This document shows positions 34,066-42,513 of a DNA stretch of 64,000 bases, in pieces; position 1 is the stretch's first letter; every line of letters starts with the position of its first letter. The translations under genes were made by a program, and so were the position numbers. The notes below the pieces were generated by a model. That model was not told the origin of the DNA. It saw only the letters and a list, made by a program, of their open reading frames with translations, and did no database searches. The stretch comes from Hyphomicrobiales bacterium (GTDB lineage: Bacteria > Pseudomonadota > Alphaproteobacteria > Rhizobiales > Xanthobacteraceae), in assembly GCA_017305555.1 (NCBI GenBank), contig JAFKKM010000023.1:20622-84621 (forward strand). The letters run 5' to 3'.

Positions 34066-35268
34066 ATGTCCGCCGATGAGTTTACCCGTTTTGATGTGTC
34101 ACGCCGTCAGATGCTGAAGCTGTCTGCGCTCTTGACCGCTGGCGGCGCCGCGCCGCTGCTCCGCGCCTACGAGGCCCGCGCAGAAGAGGCCGACGCGCCG
34201 CTGCGGATCGGCTATCTGCCGATCACCGACGCGACGCCGCTGCTGGTGGCGCACGGCAAGGGCTTCTTCGAAGAGCAAGGCATCAAGGCCGAGAAGCCGG
34301 TGCGGCTGCGGAGCTGGGCGCAGGTGCTGGAGGCCTTCATCTCCGGCCAGGTCAACGCCGTGCATCTGTTGTCGCCGATGACGGTGTGGGCGCGCTTCGG
34401 CAGCAAGGCTCCCGCGAAAGTGGTGGCGTGGAATCACACCAGCGGCTCGGGGCTCAGCGTATTGCCGCACATCAACAGCGTGAAGGATCTCGGCGGCACC
34501 ACCGTCGCAATCCCGTTCTGGTATTCGATCCACAACGTCGTGCTGCAAATCCTGCTGCGCGAGAACGGGTTGACGCCGGTGTCGAAGCGCACCGGCAAGC
34601 CGGCCGCCAACGAAGTCAATCTCGTGGTGATGGCACCCGCCGACATGGTGCCGGCGCTCGCCTCGAAACAGATCAGCGGCTACATCGTCGCCGAGCCGTT
34701 CAACGCCGCCAGCGAAGTGCTCGGCGTCGGCAAGATGCTGCGCTTCACCGGCGACGTCTGGAAGGATCACGCCTGCTGCCTCGTGTTCATGCACGAGCGC
34801 GACCTCCAGCAGCGCCCGGAATGGGTGCAGCGCGCGGTCAACGCCATGGTGAAGGCGCAGCTGTGGACCCGCGATCATCGCGCGGAAACCGCCGCGCTGT
34901 TGTCGAAGGACAATCCGAACCAGTACACGCCGCACAGCGTCGAGGTGCTGACCAAGGTGCTGGCGCCGCCGCCGAGCGACGAAAGCATTTACGTCAAGAG
35001 CGGCGCGATTCGGCACGCCGATTGGCGCGAGCGCCGCATCGATTTCCAGCCGTACCCTTATCCGAGCTACACCGAGGAACTGGTGCGCCGTCTTAAGGAT
35101 ACACTGGTCGAAGGTGATCGCGGCTTCCTCGATAAACTCGATCCGACAGCCGCAGGACGCGAACTGGTCGACGACAACTTCGTGAAGAAAGCAATTATCG
35201 CGAGCGGCGGCATGGCCGCGTTCGGCCTGCCGGAGACATTCACCCGCAGCGAAGTGATCGCAGCATGA
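34066..35268 (+). CDS. ABC transporter substrate-binding protein, NrtA/SsuA-like, Tat-exported
   Basis: 400-aa periplasmic or membrane-attached binding protein. N-terminus 'FDVSRRQMLKLSALLTAGGAAP' is a twin-arginine signal. Mature part 'LRIGYLPITDATPLLVAHGKGFFEEQGIKAEKPVRLRSWAQVLEAFISGQVNAVHLLSPM' has the NMT1/THI5-like fold of nitrate, sulfonate and bicarbonate binding proteins (CmpA/NrtA). AAAGG lies 6 nt before ATG 34066. Overlaps the permease by ATGA. Whether it binds nitrate, a sulfonate or another anion is not clear. Confidence 0.92.
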   Translation: MSADEFTRFDVSRRQMLKLSALLTAGGAAPLLRAYEARAEEADAPLRIGYLPITDATPLLVAHGKGFFEEQGIKAEKPVRLRSWAQVLEAFISGQVNAVHLLSPMTVWARFGSKAPAKVVAWNHTSGSGLSVLPHINSVKDLGGTTVAIPFWYSIHNVVLQILLRENGLTPVSKRTGKPAANEVNLVVMAPADMVPALASKQISGYIVAEPFNAASEVLGVGKMLRFTGDVWKDHACCLVFMHERDLQQRPEWVQRAVNAMVKAQLWTRDHRAETAALLSKDNPNQYTPHSVEVLTKVLAPPPSDESIYVKSGAIRHADWRERRIDFQPYPYPSYTEELVRRLKDTLVEGDRGFLDKLDPTAAGRELVDDNFVKKAIIASGGMAAFGLPETFTRSEVIAA

Positions 35269-36116
35269 GCATGAGCTGGCCTACCGACAGTTTGACGCGC
35301 GCGGAGCGGCGAGCACTCGCGCAGTCGACCTCGCGTCCGACCAGCTTCAACATCGCACGGCCGGCATGGACCAATGCGGCATTGGGCGTCGGGGGATTGC
35401 TGGCATTGCTCGTGCTCTGGTGGCTTGGCACCGACGTGCTGGCGTCGCCGGACGGATTCATCCGGCACTTCTCGCCGACCACCGCGATTCCGAAACTGAT
35501 CGTGCTGCTCAGCGGGCCGGACCTGCCGGTGCATATCCTGGTGAGTCTGCGCCGCGTGCTGGTGGGGCTCGGCTTCGCGCTGTTGGTCGGCGTGCCGCTC
35601 GGCCTCGCCATCGGCAGCTTCCAGCGGCTGAATTCGGCGACCTCGCCGGCGTTTCAGTTCCTGCGCATGATCTCGCCGCTGTCGTGGATGCCGATCGCGG
35701 TGATGGTGTTCGGCGTCGGCGACGATCCGATCTATTTCATGCTGGCGTTCGCGGCGGTGTGGCCCATCGTGCTCAACACCGCGGAAGGCGTACGCCGCTT
35801 GCAGCCGGCCTGGCTCAGCCTCGCGTCAAGCCTCGCCGCGACGCGGTGGGAAACGCTGTGGCACGTCATCCTGCCCGGCGTGCTCGGCCATGTCCTGACC
35901 GGACTGCGGCTCGCCATCGGCATCGTCTGGATCGTGCTGGTGCCGTGCGAGATGCTCGGCGTCTCCGCCGGCCTCGGCTACTTCATCCTCGATACCCGCG
36001 ACCGCCTCGCCTATTCCGAATTGATGGCGACTGTGCTGATGATCGGCCTGCTCGGCTTCCTGCTCGACGCCGGCGCCCGCGCGCTCTATCGCCTGGCGAC
36101 GCGCAGCCACGCGTAA
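35265..36116 (+). CDS. ABC transporter permease, nitrate/sulfonate type
   Basis: 283-aa inner-membrane permease with about six helices. EAA loop: 'SLASSLAATRWETLWHVILPGVLGHVLTGLRLAIGIVWIVLV', the coupling-helix motif of the SsuC/TauC/NrtB group. The start codon overlaps the stop of the binding-protein gene. Last gene of the operon; followed 17 nt on by a family B repeat, beyond which mutM reads the other way. Confidence 0.93.
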   Translation: MSMSWPTDSLTRAERRALAQSTSRPTSFNIARPAWTNAALGVGGLLALLVLWWLGTDVLASPDGFIRHFSPTTAIPKLIVLLSGPDLPVHILVSLRRVLVGLGFALLVGVPLGLAIGSFQRLNSATSPAFQFLRMISPLSWMPIAVMVFGVGDDPIYFMLAFAAVWPIVLNTAEGVRRLQPAWLSLASSLAATRWETLWHVILPGVLGHVLTGLRLAIGIVWIVLVPCEMLGVSAGLGYFILDTRDRLAYSELMATVLMIGLLGFLLDAGARALYRLATRSHA

Positions 36117-36132
36117 CCGGCGACTTTCCTTT

Positions 36133-36216
36133 CGTCATTGCGAGGAGCGCAGCGACGAAGCAATCCAGTTCTTGCTTTGTGGCCTTCTGGATTGCTTCGC
36201 TTCGCTCGCAATGACG
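36133..36216. repeat. Palindromic intergenic repeat, family B
   Basis: CGTCATTGCGAGGAGCGCAG...AAGCAATCCAG and inverted CTGGATTGCTTCGCTTCGCT-CGCAATGACG, between the convergent permease and mutM genes. Confidence 0.9.
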
Positions 36217-36236
36217 GAAAGGTCGCGGAACGCGCG

Positions 36237-37118
36237 CTACTTCTGACAACTCGGGCACCAGAACGTCGAACGGCCGTTTTGCACGAACCGCTTCACGGTG
36301 CCGCCACAGCCGCGCGTCCGGCACTTTTCGCCCTCGCGGTCGTAGACCTGAAACGAGTGCTGGAAGTAACCCAGTTCGCCGGACGTCTGGCGATGGTCGC
36401 GCAGCGACGAGCCGCCGGCTTCGATCGCCTGATTCAGCACCTCGTGGATCGACGTCACCAGCCGCTTCGCGTGATCGGTCGGCGCGCTCTTTTTATCCGC
36501 AAGTGTCGCGGCCTTGCGCTTCGGCGACAGATGCGAGCGAAACAGCGCCTCGCAGACATAGATGTTGCCGAGGCCGGCGACGACGCGCTGATCCAGCAGC
36601 GCGGCCTTGAGACTGGTGGCCTTGCCCGCCGTCGCCTTCGCCAGCATCGCCGCGTCGAAGGCGTTGCCGAGCGGCTCCGGGCCAAGGCCTTTCAGAAGCG
36701 GCTCTTCGTCAAGCGCGGCGCGCGCGATGATCTTCATGTAACCGAAGCGGCGCGGATCGTTGAAAATCACGCTGGCGCCCGACGACATCTGGAACAGCAC
36801 ATGATCGTGCGCGCGATCCTCGTTGCGCGGATAGTGAAATTCGCCGGGCGTCGCGGCACCCTCCGCCGTCACCACGCGAAACGAGCCGGACATGCCCAGA
36901 TGCATCAACAACACGTCGCCGGATTCGAGATCGGCCATCAGGTATTTGGCGCGGCGGCCGAGGCCCGTCACCGTCTGCCCTTGCAGGCGCGCGACGAAAT
37001 CCGGCTGGAACGGAAAGCGCAGATCCGCGCGGCGAGTTTCGGCGCGGACGATGCGCGCGCCCTCCATCGCCGGCTGCAAGCCGCGACGCACGGTTTCGAC
37101 TTCGGGGAGTTCGGGCAT
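36237..37118 (-). CDS. mutM: Formamidopyrimidine-DNA glycosylase
   Basis: 293-aa base-excision repair enzyme that removes 8-oxoguanine and nicks DNA by beta/delta-elimination. The N-terminal '[14 protein letters not shown]' gives the catalytic Pro (after Met removal) and Glu; '[10 protein letters not shown]' holds the conserved Lys; '[18 protein letters not shown]' is the H2TH motif; the C-terminal zinc finger is '[15 protein letters not shown]...FWCPSC' with all four Cys. The 3' end is fixed by the terminal zinc ribbon. Reads away from ubiE across a VOC gene, a familiar order in Bradyrhizobiaceae. Confidence 0.98.
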   Translation of the reverse strand: MPELPEVETVRRGLQPAMEGARIVRAETRRADLRFPFQPDFVARLQGQTVTGLGRRAKYLMADLESGDVLLMHLGMSGSFRVVTAEGAATPGEFHYPRNEDRAHDHVLFQMSSGASVIFNDPRRFGYMKIIARAALDEEPLLKGLGPEPLGNAFDAAMLAKATAGKATSLKAALLDQRVVAGLGNIYVCEALFRSHLSPKRKAATLADKKSAPTDHAKRLVTSIHEVLNQAIEAGGSSLRDHRQTSGELGYFQHSFQVYDREGEKCRTRGCGGTVKRFVQNGRSTFWCPSCQK

Positions 37119-37160
37119 TGGCTCTCTGTCTTACTGACGGCAGAGTATACGTCTCTCGAT

Positions 37161-37287
37161 CGTCATGGCCGGATTTATTCCGGCCATCCACGTCTTCCTC
37201 GGACCTGCACAGAAAAGACGTGGATGGCCGGGACACAGGCGAGCGGAAGCGACGCCGTTCTTCGAACGGCTATGCCCGGCCATGACG
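37161..37287. repeat. Palindromic intergenic repeat, family A, long form
   Basis: CGTCATGGCCGGATTTATTC-CGGCCATCCACG - spacer - GACGTGGATGGCCGGGACA, then the extra CAGGCGAGCGGAAGCGACGC-CGTTCTTCGAACGGC hairpin before TGCCCGGCCATGACG. Shares its extra segment with the copies at 11006 and 59823. Confidence 0.9.
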
Positions 37288-37310
37288 AATTGATATTTCG
37301 TGCGAGATAT

Positions 37311-37688
37311 TTAAGCCCCCGTCTCGCTCTCGGTGAACACCAGCCAGTTATAAAACGGATCAGCCACCGTCATGGTGGTGGCGCCCCAGGGCTGGCGCTC
37401 CAGCCCTGGCCGCGCGTAGCCGTAGTGTTTGGCGAGCAGGCCCGCATGATACTCCGCAAGGCCGGCGGTTTCGATCATCACCCGCGCGCCCGGCGCGCTG
37501 TCGCCGTGGTGCTCGCTCAGATGCAGCCGCGCCGCGCCCAGCGAGAGGCCCATGTAAAGCGGCAGGTCCGGCTCGAAGCGGTGCTCGAACGCGACCTTGA
37601 AGCCGAGAAAATCGAGGTAAAATTCCCGTGCCTTGCGGATATCGAACATCCGCAGGATCGGGGTGACGGTGGTAAAACGCGCGACCAT
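37311..37688 (-). CDS. VOC superfamily (glyoxalase/bleomycin-resistance-like) protein
   Basis: 125-aa single-domain vicinal oxygen chelate protein: 'FTTVTPILRMFDIRKAREFYLDFLGFKVAFEHRFEPDLPLYMGLSLGAARLHLSEHHGDSAPGARVMIE', one beta-alpha-beta-beta-beta pair then the second half ending 'MTVADPFYNWLVFTE'. It resembles bleomycin-resistance/glyoxalase-like proteins acting as dimers; the enzyme activity is not deducible. Start at 37688 has AAGGGA about 8 nt upstream and opens into the first strand; the open frame further upstream runs through the ubiE promoter. Divergent from ubiE. Confidence 0.87.
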   Translation of the reverse strand: MVARFTTVTPILRMFDIRKAREFYLDFLGFKVAFEHRFEPDLPLYMGLSLGAARLHLSEHHGDSAPGARVMIETAGLAEYHAGLLAKHYGYARPGLERQPWGATTMTVADPFYNWLVFTESETGA

Positions 37689-37821
37689 TGCCAATCCCTT
37701 GGGCTGTCCCCTGCAATTCGGCCCGGTTAACCACGGCGCGCGGCAAGCGCCGCCGTGACCGGGTCTGGTGTGTAGCGTACCGCAGCGCGGCAGGCTATGG
37801 TCCGGCCCGGAGAGCATCGGC

Positions 37822-38583
37822 ATGGAACCTACCGACCAGACCACACATTTCGGCTTCCGCGACGTCGCGCTGGACGACAAGCAGTCGCTGGTGAACGACG
37901 TGTTCCGCAGCGTCGCGTCGCGTTACGACCTGATGAACGACCTGATGTCGGGCGGGATGCATCGCGTCTGGAAGGACGTCATGATCAACGCGCTGAACCC
38001 GCCGCGCAACGACGCGCCGTTTGCGCTGCTCGATGTCGCCGGCGGCACCGGCGACATCTCCTTTCGCGCGGCGAAGGCCTCCGGCTACGGCTTCCACGCC
38101 ACCGTCTGCGACATCAACGGCGACATGCTGGCGGTCGGCCGCGAACGCGCGGCGAAGCAGATGCTCGACGACCGGGTGTCGTTCGTCGAAGGCAATGCCG
38201 AGGCGCTGGCGTTCCCGGATCGCTCCTTCGACGCCTACACCATCGCTTTCGGCATCCGCAACGTGCCGCGCATCGATCTTGCGTTGCGCGAGGCCTGGCG
38301 CGTGCTCAAGCCCGGCAGCCGCTTCCTGTGCCTCGAATTTTCCACTGTGGACGTGCCCGGCCTCGACCGGCTCTATGAGCTGTTCTCGTTCAGGGTGATC
38401 CCGCCGCTCGGCCGCGCCGTCACCGGCGACGCCGAATCCTATCAGTATCTCGTCGAATCGATCCGCAAGTTTCCGAGGCCCGCCGCCTTCGCCGACATGA
38501 TCCGCGACGCCGGCTTCGCGCGCGTCACCTGGCAGCCGCTGTCCGGCGGCATCGTGGCACTGCATTCGGGCTGGCGCTTGTGA
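37822..38583 (+). CDS. ubiE: Demethylmenaquinone/2-methoxy-6-polyprenyl-1,4-benzoquinol methyltransferase
   Basis: 253-aa SAM-dependent C-methyltransferase of ubiquinone synthesis. '[44 protein letters not shown]' is the UbiE/Coq5 opening; SAM motifs '[16 protein letters not shown]' and '[12 protein letters not shown]', then '[51 protein letters not shown]' complete the family signature. ATG 37822 follows GGAGAG by 8 nt; the extension back to 37768 overlaps the divergent promoter. Its stop overlaps the ubiB GTG start (GTGA), so ubiE-ubiB are coupled. Confidence 0.97.
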   Translation: MEPTDQTTHFGFRDVALDDKQSLVNDVFRSVASRYDLMNDLMSGGMHRVWKDVMINALNPPRNDAPFALLDVAGGTGDISFRAAKASGYGFHATVCDINGDMLAVGRERAAKQMLDDRVSFVEGNAEALAFPDRSFDAYTIAFGIRNVPRIDLALREAWRVLKPGSRFLCLEFSTVDVPGLDRLYELFSFRVIPPLGRAVTGDAESYQYLVESIRKFPRPAAFADMIRDAGFARVTWQPLSGGIVALHSGWRL

Positions 38584-40148
38584 TCTCCGCACTCTCGCAT
38601 GTCGCGCGGCTGACACGCGCCGCTTACGTGTTCGCGCGTGAAGGCGTGTTCGGAACCGTCGATCCGGCCTTGGTGCCGGCGCCGGGTCAGATTTTGCTGC
38701 GCACCGCACGGCTGATCGAACGGCGCGGCGCGAAATCCGGCCCACGCCTGTCGCGCGCATTGACCCGGCTCGGCCCCGCTTACCTGAAACTCGGACAATT
38801 CCTCGCCACGCGGCCCGACGTCGTCGGCGTTGCGCTCGCGCGCGATCTCGAAAGCCTGCAAGACCGCCTGCCGCCTTTCCCGCAAGCGGAGTCGGAAAAA
38901 GTCGTCGCCGCATCGCTGGAACGCCCTGTGGCGCAGGCGTTCGCGACATTCGGTCCGGCGGTTGCCGCCGCCTCCATCGCGCAAGTGCATCGCGGCGAGG
39001 TGGAGCGCGATGGCGAGCGCCGGCAGGTTGCGGTGAAAGTGTTGCGACCCAACGTCGGCACGCGCTTCCGCCGCGATCTTGCCGACTTCCAGTTTGTCGC
39101 CGAGCGCGCGGAGCGCTATTCGGCGGAAGCGCGGCGGCTGCGGCTGATCGAGATCATCAACACCATGTCGCGCTCGGTCGCGATGGAGATGGACCTGCGG
39201 CTGGAAGCGGCCGCGCTCTCCGAGATGGCGGAGAATACCCGCGACGATCCCGACTTCCGCGTGCCGACGGTGGACTGGGACCGCACCACCAACAACGTGC
39301 TGACGATGGAGTGGATCGACGGCATCGCGCTGAACGACCATGCGCGGCTGGCGTCGTCGCAGGTCGATCTGCCGGATCTCGGCCGCAAGGTGATCCAGAG
39401 TTTTCTGCGCCACGCGCTGCGCGACGGCTTCTTCCACGCCGACATGCATCCCGGCAACCTGTTCCTCGACGACTCGGGACGCTTGGTCGCGGTGGACTTC
39501 GGCATCATGGGCCGGCTCGGGCTGAAGGAGCGGCGCTTTCTCGCGGAGATTCTGCTCGGCTTCATCACACGCGACTATCGCCGCGTTGCCGAGGTGCATT
39601 TCGAGGCCGGCTATGTGCCGGCACATCATTCGGTGGAGAATTTCGCGCAAGCGATCCGCGCCATCGGCGAGCCGATCCACAACCGCACCGCCGAAGAAAT
39701 CTCCATGGCGAAGCTGTTGTCTCTGCTACTGGAGGTGACGGCGCTGTTCGACATGCAGACGCGGCCTGAATTGATCCTGTTGCAGAAAACCATGGTGGTG
39801 GTGGAAGGGGTGGCCCGCAGCTTCGACCCCAAGCTCGACATCTGGACCGTGGCCGACCCGGTGGTGCGCCAATGGATCGAGCGCAACCTCGGACCCGTAG
39901 GTCGCATCCAGGGCGCGATGGCCGGTGCCGGCGAACTCGGCAAGGCGATGAGCAGCCTCCCCACCATCGCCTCGCGCTCGATCCGGGTGCTGGAACAGCT
40001 CGAGGTGATGGTGCGCGACGGGCTGGTGCTGTCGCCGGACACCATCGCCGCGCTCGGCCGGGTCCGCGCCCGCCAGAACCGCTGGCGAACCATTGCCGTC
40101 TGGGTGATCGCTATCACCTTTGTCAGTATTTTGTGGCTGGTGCGCTAG
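38580..40148 (+). CDS. ubiB: Ubiquinone biosynthesis atypical kinase/ATPase
   Basis: 522-aa ABC1/ADCK/UbiB protein, a membrane-associated atypical kinase-like ATPase needed for ubiquinone synthesis. '[20 protein letters not shown]' is the KxGQ motif, '[13 protein letters not shown]' the Ala-rich nucleotide loop, '[10 protein letters not shown]' the Lys, '[28 protein letters not shown]' the catalytic and metal loops. Two hydrophobic segments at the very C-terminus ('[20 protein letters not shown]' is the last) anchor it. Starts with GTG overlapping ubiE by 4 nt. An imperfect T-rich palindrome 30 nt downstream separates it from coaBC. Confidence 0.97.
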   Translation: MISALSHVARLTRAAYVFAREGVFGTVDPALVPAPGQILLRTARLIERRGAKSGPRLSRALTRLGPAYLKLGQFLATRPDVVGVALARDLESLQDRLPPFPQAESEKVVAASLERPVAQAFATFGPAVAAASIAQVHRGEVERDGERRQVAVKVLRPNVGTRFRRDLADFQFVAERAERYSAEARRLRLIEIINTMSRSVAMEMDLRLEAAALSEMAENTRDDPDFRVPTVDWDRTTNNVLTMEWIDGIALNDHARLASSQVDLPDLGRKVIQSFLRHALRDGFFHADMHPGNLFLDDSGRLVAVDFGIMGRLGLKERRFLAEILLGFITRDYRRVAEVHFEAGYVPAHHSVENFAQAIRAIGEPIHNRTAEEISMAKLLSLLLEVTALFDMQTRPELILLQKTMVVVEGVARSFDPKLDIWTVADPVVRQWIERNLGPVGRIQGAMAGAGELGKAMSSLPTIASRSIRVLEQLEVMVRDGLVLSPDTIAALGRVRARQNRWRTIAVWVIAITFVSILWLVR

Positions 40149-40176
40149 TCCATTCTGATTGCATCGCCCAATTACG

Positions 40177-40200
40177 AATGATAGCATTGCTATCATTTTT
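40177..40200 (+). promoter_or_regulatory. coaBC: Perfect 10-bp-arm palindrome upstream of the RHH-CoaBC gene (operator and/or terminator)
   Basis: AATGATAGCA - t - TGCTATCATT, followed by TTT (to 40200). The arms are perfect over 10 bp with a one-base centre, and the palindrome ends 19 nt before the coaBC ATG. A one-base loop is too small for an RNA hairpin unless inner pairs open, which favours a DNA operator; the T-run leaves a role as ubiB terminator open. Because the downstream protein starts with a FitA-like DNA-binding domain, autoregulation is an attractive inference. Confidence 0.6.
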
Positions 40201-40215
40201 GACATGGAAGCTGCC

Positions 40216-41646
40216 ATGGCCAGCCTGACCATTCGCAAGCTCGACGACGCCATCAAAGCCGAACTCCGCTTGCGTGCAGCGCAGCATGGACGCTCCGTCG
40301 AAGATGAGGTGCGCAACATTTTGCGCGACGCGGCCAGCGCCCGAACATCAGCGGCCGACCATCCATATCGCACCGCAGCATCGCAAGAGCCTGCGCGTTC
40401 AAGCCAGAATATCGGAAATTTACGAGCGACTTTGATTATCGGCGGCGGAATCGCGGCCTATAAGGCACTCGACCTGATCCGACGCCTCAAGGACAACGGT
40501 TTCATCGTCCGCTGTGTGCTGACAAATGCTGCGCAGCAATTCGTCACCCCGCTGGCCGCCAGCGCGCTGTCGAACCAGCGCTGCTACACCGACCTGTTCG
40601 ATTCCGCGAGTGAGTTCGATGCTGGCCACATTCGTCTGGCGCGGGACTGCGACTTGATCGTAGTGGCCCCCGCCACCGCCGATTTGATGGCAAAGATGGC
40701 ACAAGGCCATGCCGACGACCTCGCCACCGCCATCCTGCTGGCCACCGACCGGCCCGTGCTGCTCGCACCTGCGATGAACCCCCTGATGTGGGGCAACGCC
40801 GCCACCCGGCGCAATGTCGCGCAATTGCAGCGGGACGGCATCCGCATGATCGGCCCCAACAGCGGCACCATGGCGGAGGCCGGCGAAGCCGGCGTCGGCC
40901 GCATGTCGGAGCCGTTGGAGATCGCCGCACGGGCGCTGGAGGTAGTTCGGCCGCCGCACGCCCGGCCGCTCGCCGGCAAGCGCATCCTGATTACCGCCGG
41001 GCCGACCCACGAGCCGATCGACCCGGTGCGCTACATCGCCAACCGCTCCTCCGGCAAGCAGGGCTTTGCCATCGCCGCCGCCGCCCGCGAGGCCGGTGCG
41101 GAGGTCACGCTCGTCACCGGCCCAGTCGGACTCGGCGATCCGGCCGGCGTCAACGTCAAGCGCGTCGAAAGCGCGCGCGACATGCTGGCCGAGGTTGAGA
41201 CCGCGCTGCCCGCCGATGTCGTGATCTTCGCCGCGGCGGTGGCGGACTGGCGCGTCGCCAATCAGGGCGAGCAGAAGATCAAGAAGACTGCGAGCGGATT
41301 TCCGCAACTCGATCTCGTCGAAAACCCCGACATCCTCGCCACCATCGCGCATCGCACCGACGGGCGGCCGCCGCTGGTGATCGGCTTCGCGGCGGAAACC
41401 GAGCACCTGCTCGACAACGCCCGTTCGAAACTCGCGCGAAAAGGCTGCGACTGGATCGTCGCCAACGACGTCTCGCCCGCAACCGGCATCATGGGCGGCG
41501 ACCGCAACACCGTGCATCTCATCAGCAAGGATGACGGCGCGGTGGACGGCGTCCGCATCGACTCATGGCCGGCGATGGGCAAGGACGAGGTCGCAACGCA
41601 TCTCATCGAACAGATCGCCGCCACGTTACAGAAGCACCCATCATGA
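40216..41646 (+). CDS. coaBC: CoaBC with N-terminal ribbon-helix-helix (FitA-antitoxin-like) domain
   Basis: 476-aa fusion. Residues 1-45 ('[11 protein letters not shown]...[17 protein letters not shown]', with strand, two helices and the G-R-S turn) form an Arc/FitA-like ribbon-helix-helix unit; a ~25-residue linker follows. From ~71 the phosphopantothenoylcysteine decarboxylase (CoaC) with His138 ('[12 protein letters not shown]') and 'PAMN' Asn188, then the phosphopantothenate-cysteine ligase (CoaB) from ~255 ('[28 protein letters not shown]', 'AAVADWR...KIKK'). The CoaC flap Cys of E. coli ('ACGDIGPGRM') is Ala222 here ('[11 protein letters not shown]'). Catalyses two CoA-synthesis steps. 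ATG 40216 follows GGAAG; 40204 has no ribosome site. Overlaps dut by ATGA. Confidence 0.94.
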   Translation: MASLTIRKLDDAIKAELRLRAAQHGRSVEDEVRNILRDAASARTSAADHPYRTAASQEPARSSQNIGNLRATLIIGGGIAAYKALDLIRRLKDNGFIVRCVLTNAAQQFVTPLAASALSNQRCYTDLFDSASEFDAGHIRLARDCDLIVVAPATADLMAKMAQGHADDLATAILLATDRPVLLAPAMNPLMWGNAATRRNVAQLQRDGIRMIGPNSGTMAEAGEAGVGRMSEPLEIAARALEVVRPPHARPLAGKRILITAGPTHEPIDPVRYIANRSSGKQGFAIAAAAREAGAEVTLVTGPVGLGDPAGVNVKRVESARDMLAEVETALPADVVIFAAAVADWRVANQGEQKIKKTASGFPQLDLVENPDILATIAHRTDGRPPLVIGFAAETEHLLDNARSKLARKGCDWIVANDVSPATGIMGGDRNTVHLISKDDGAVDGVRIDSWPAMGKDEVATHLIEQIAATLQKHPS

Positions 41647-42116
41647 CCGTTTCACCGCAAACATCCGTGACCGTCGAATTCCTGCAACTGCCGCACGGGC
41701 GCGGCCTGCCGCCGCCGGCCTATCAGACCGAACATGCCGCCGGCATGGACCTCGTCGCCGCGGTTCCCGAAGACGCGCCGATGGTGCTTGCGCCCGGCGC
41801 CTACGGCATGATCCCGACCGGGCTCGTCATCGCGCTGCCGCCCGGCTTCGAGGCGCAGGTGCGGCCGCGCTCCGGCCTCGCCGCCAAGTTCGGCATCACC
41901 GCGCTCAATTCGCCCGGCACCATCGACGCCGACTATCGCGGCGAGATCAACGTGCTGCTGATCAACCACGGCCGCGAGTCCTTTACGATCAAGCGCGGCG
42001 AGCGCATCGCGCAGATGATCGTGGCGCCGGTGACGCACGCAACGCTGGTTCCCGTCGACGGCGAACTCTCCGCCACCGCCCGCGGCACCGGCGGCTTCGG
42101 CTCGACCGGCCGTTGA
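41643..42116 (+). CDS. dut: dUTP diphosphatase (dUTPase)
   Basis: 157-aa trimeric dUTPase that hydrolyses dUTP to dUMP and PPi. The five motifs are present: 'AAGMDLVAA' (I), 'RPRSGLAAK' (II), '[11 protein letters not shown]' (III), '[12 protein letters not shown]' (IV) and the C-terminal '[11 protein letters not shown]' (V). Start overlaps the stop of coaBC (ATGA), as in many bacteria, where coaBC and dut are paired. Followed by a 397-nt repeat-rich space. Confidence 0.97.
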   Translation: MTVSPQTSVTVEFLQLPHGRGLPPPAYQTEHAAGMDLVAAVPEDAPMVLAPGAYGMIPTGLVIALPPGFEAQVRPRSGLAAKFGITALNSPGTIDADYRGEINVLLINHGRESFTIKRGERIAQMIVAPVTHATLVPVDGELSATARGTGGFGSTGR

Positions 42117-42163
42117 TGCAATCGGCCTGTGACTGAATAGAATCGCCACGAATACTGAGCACT

Positions 42164-42254
42164 CCCTCTCCCGCTTGCGGGGGAGGGTTGGGGTGGGGGA
42201 ACTCCACACAAAAAGCGCCCCCTCTCTGTCTCTCCCCCGCAAGCGGGGGAGAGG
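42164..42254. repeat. Palindromic intergenic repeat, family D (CTCTCCC...GGGAGAG)
   Basis: CCCTCTCCCGCTTGCGGGGG-AGGG, a spacer with GGGGTGGGGG, then CTCTCCCCCGCAAGCGGGGG-AGAGG. Related to the longer copy at 57595. First of several repeats in the dut-divL gap. Confidence 0.85.
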
Positions 42255-42393
42255 ACCACGATCGCGAGCGCTGACGCCTGCATTTTTTCCGCCCGGGACT
42301 CCCGTTCACGGTCTGGACTCTGTTCGCGCGAGTCCGGTTGGGGGATATTGAGAGCGATTCGCGCGCGGTGCTGGTGGGCCGCGCCGTGGCTCA

Positions 42394-42424
42394 GAGTCTG
42401 TTTCAACTTCGCTGAAACAGACTC
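42394..42424. repeat. Perfect 12-bp-arm hairpin, dispersed Rhizobiales repeat
   Basis: GAGTCTGTTTCA - acttcgc - TGAAACAGACTC. Perfect stem, no T-tract. Directly upstream of the family F element, the two commonly occurring together in such genomes. Confidence 0.8.
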
Positions 42425-42444
42425 CTCGCTTATCTTTTTGATTG

Positions 42445-42493
42445 AGCATGATGTTGTCCGAAAACCGGTTTCCACTTTTCGGGATCATGCTCT
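42445..42493. repeat. Dispersed palindromic repeat, family F (GAGCATGATG...GATCATGCTC)
   Basis: GAGCATGATGTTGTCCGAAA, ACCGGTTTCCACTTTTCGGG, ATCATGCTC. The ends are inverted (GAGCATGAT / ATCATGCTC) and the core has CGAAAACCGGTTT. A well-known type of intergenic repeat in Bradyrhizobium and relatives. It stops 21 nt before the divL-like start, so the promoter must lie within or before it. The rest of the 397-nt gap shows no coding frame. Confidence 0.88.
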
Positions 42494-42513
42494 AAGCGGT
42501 TTTGGGGCGAACG

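Noticed and set aside
36138..37730. 530-codon plus-strand open frame across mutM and the VOC gene
   Set aside because: It spans two real minus-strand genes and two repeats, has no recognisable protein motif and is a by-product of high GC content.
40216..40400. Stand-alone FitA-like antitoxin gene separate from coaBC
   Set aside because: No stop codon or separate start between the RHH part and CoaC; the frame is continuous and no toxin gene follows.
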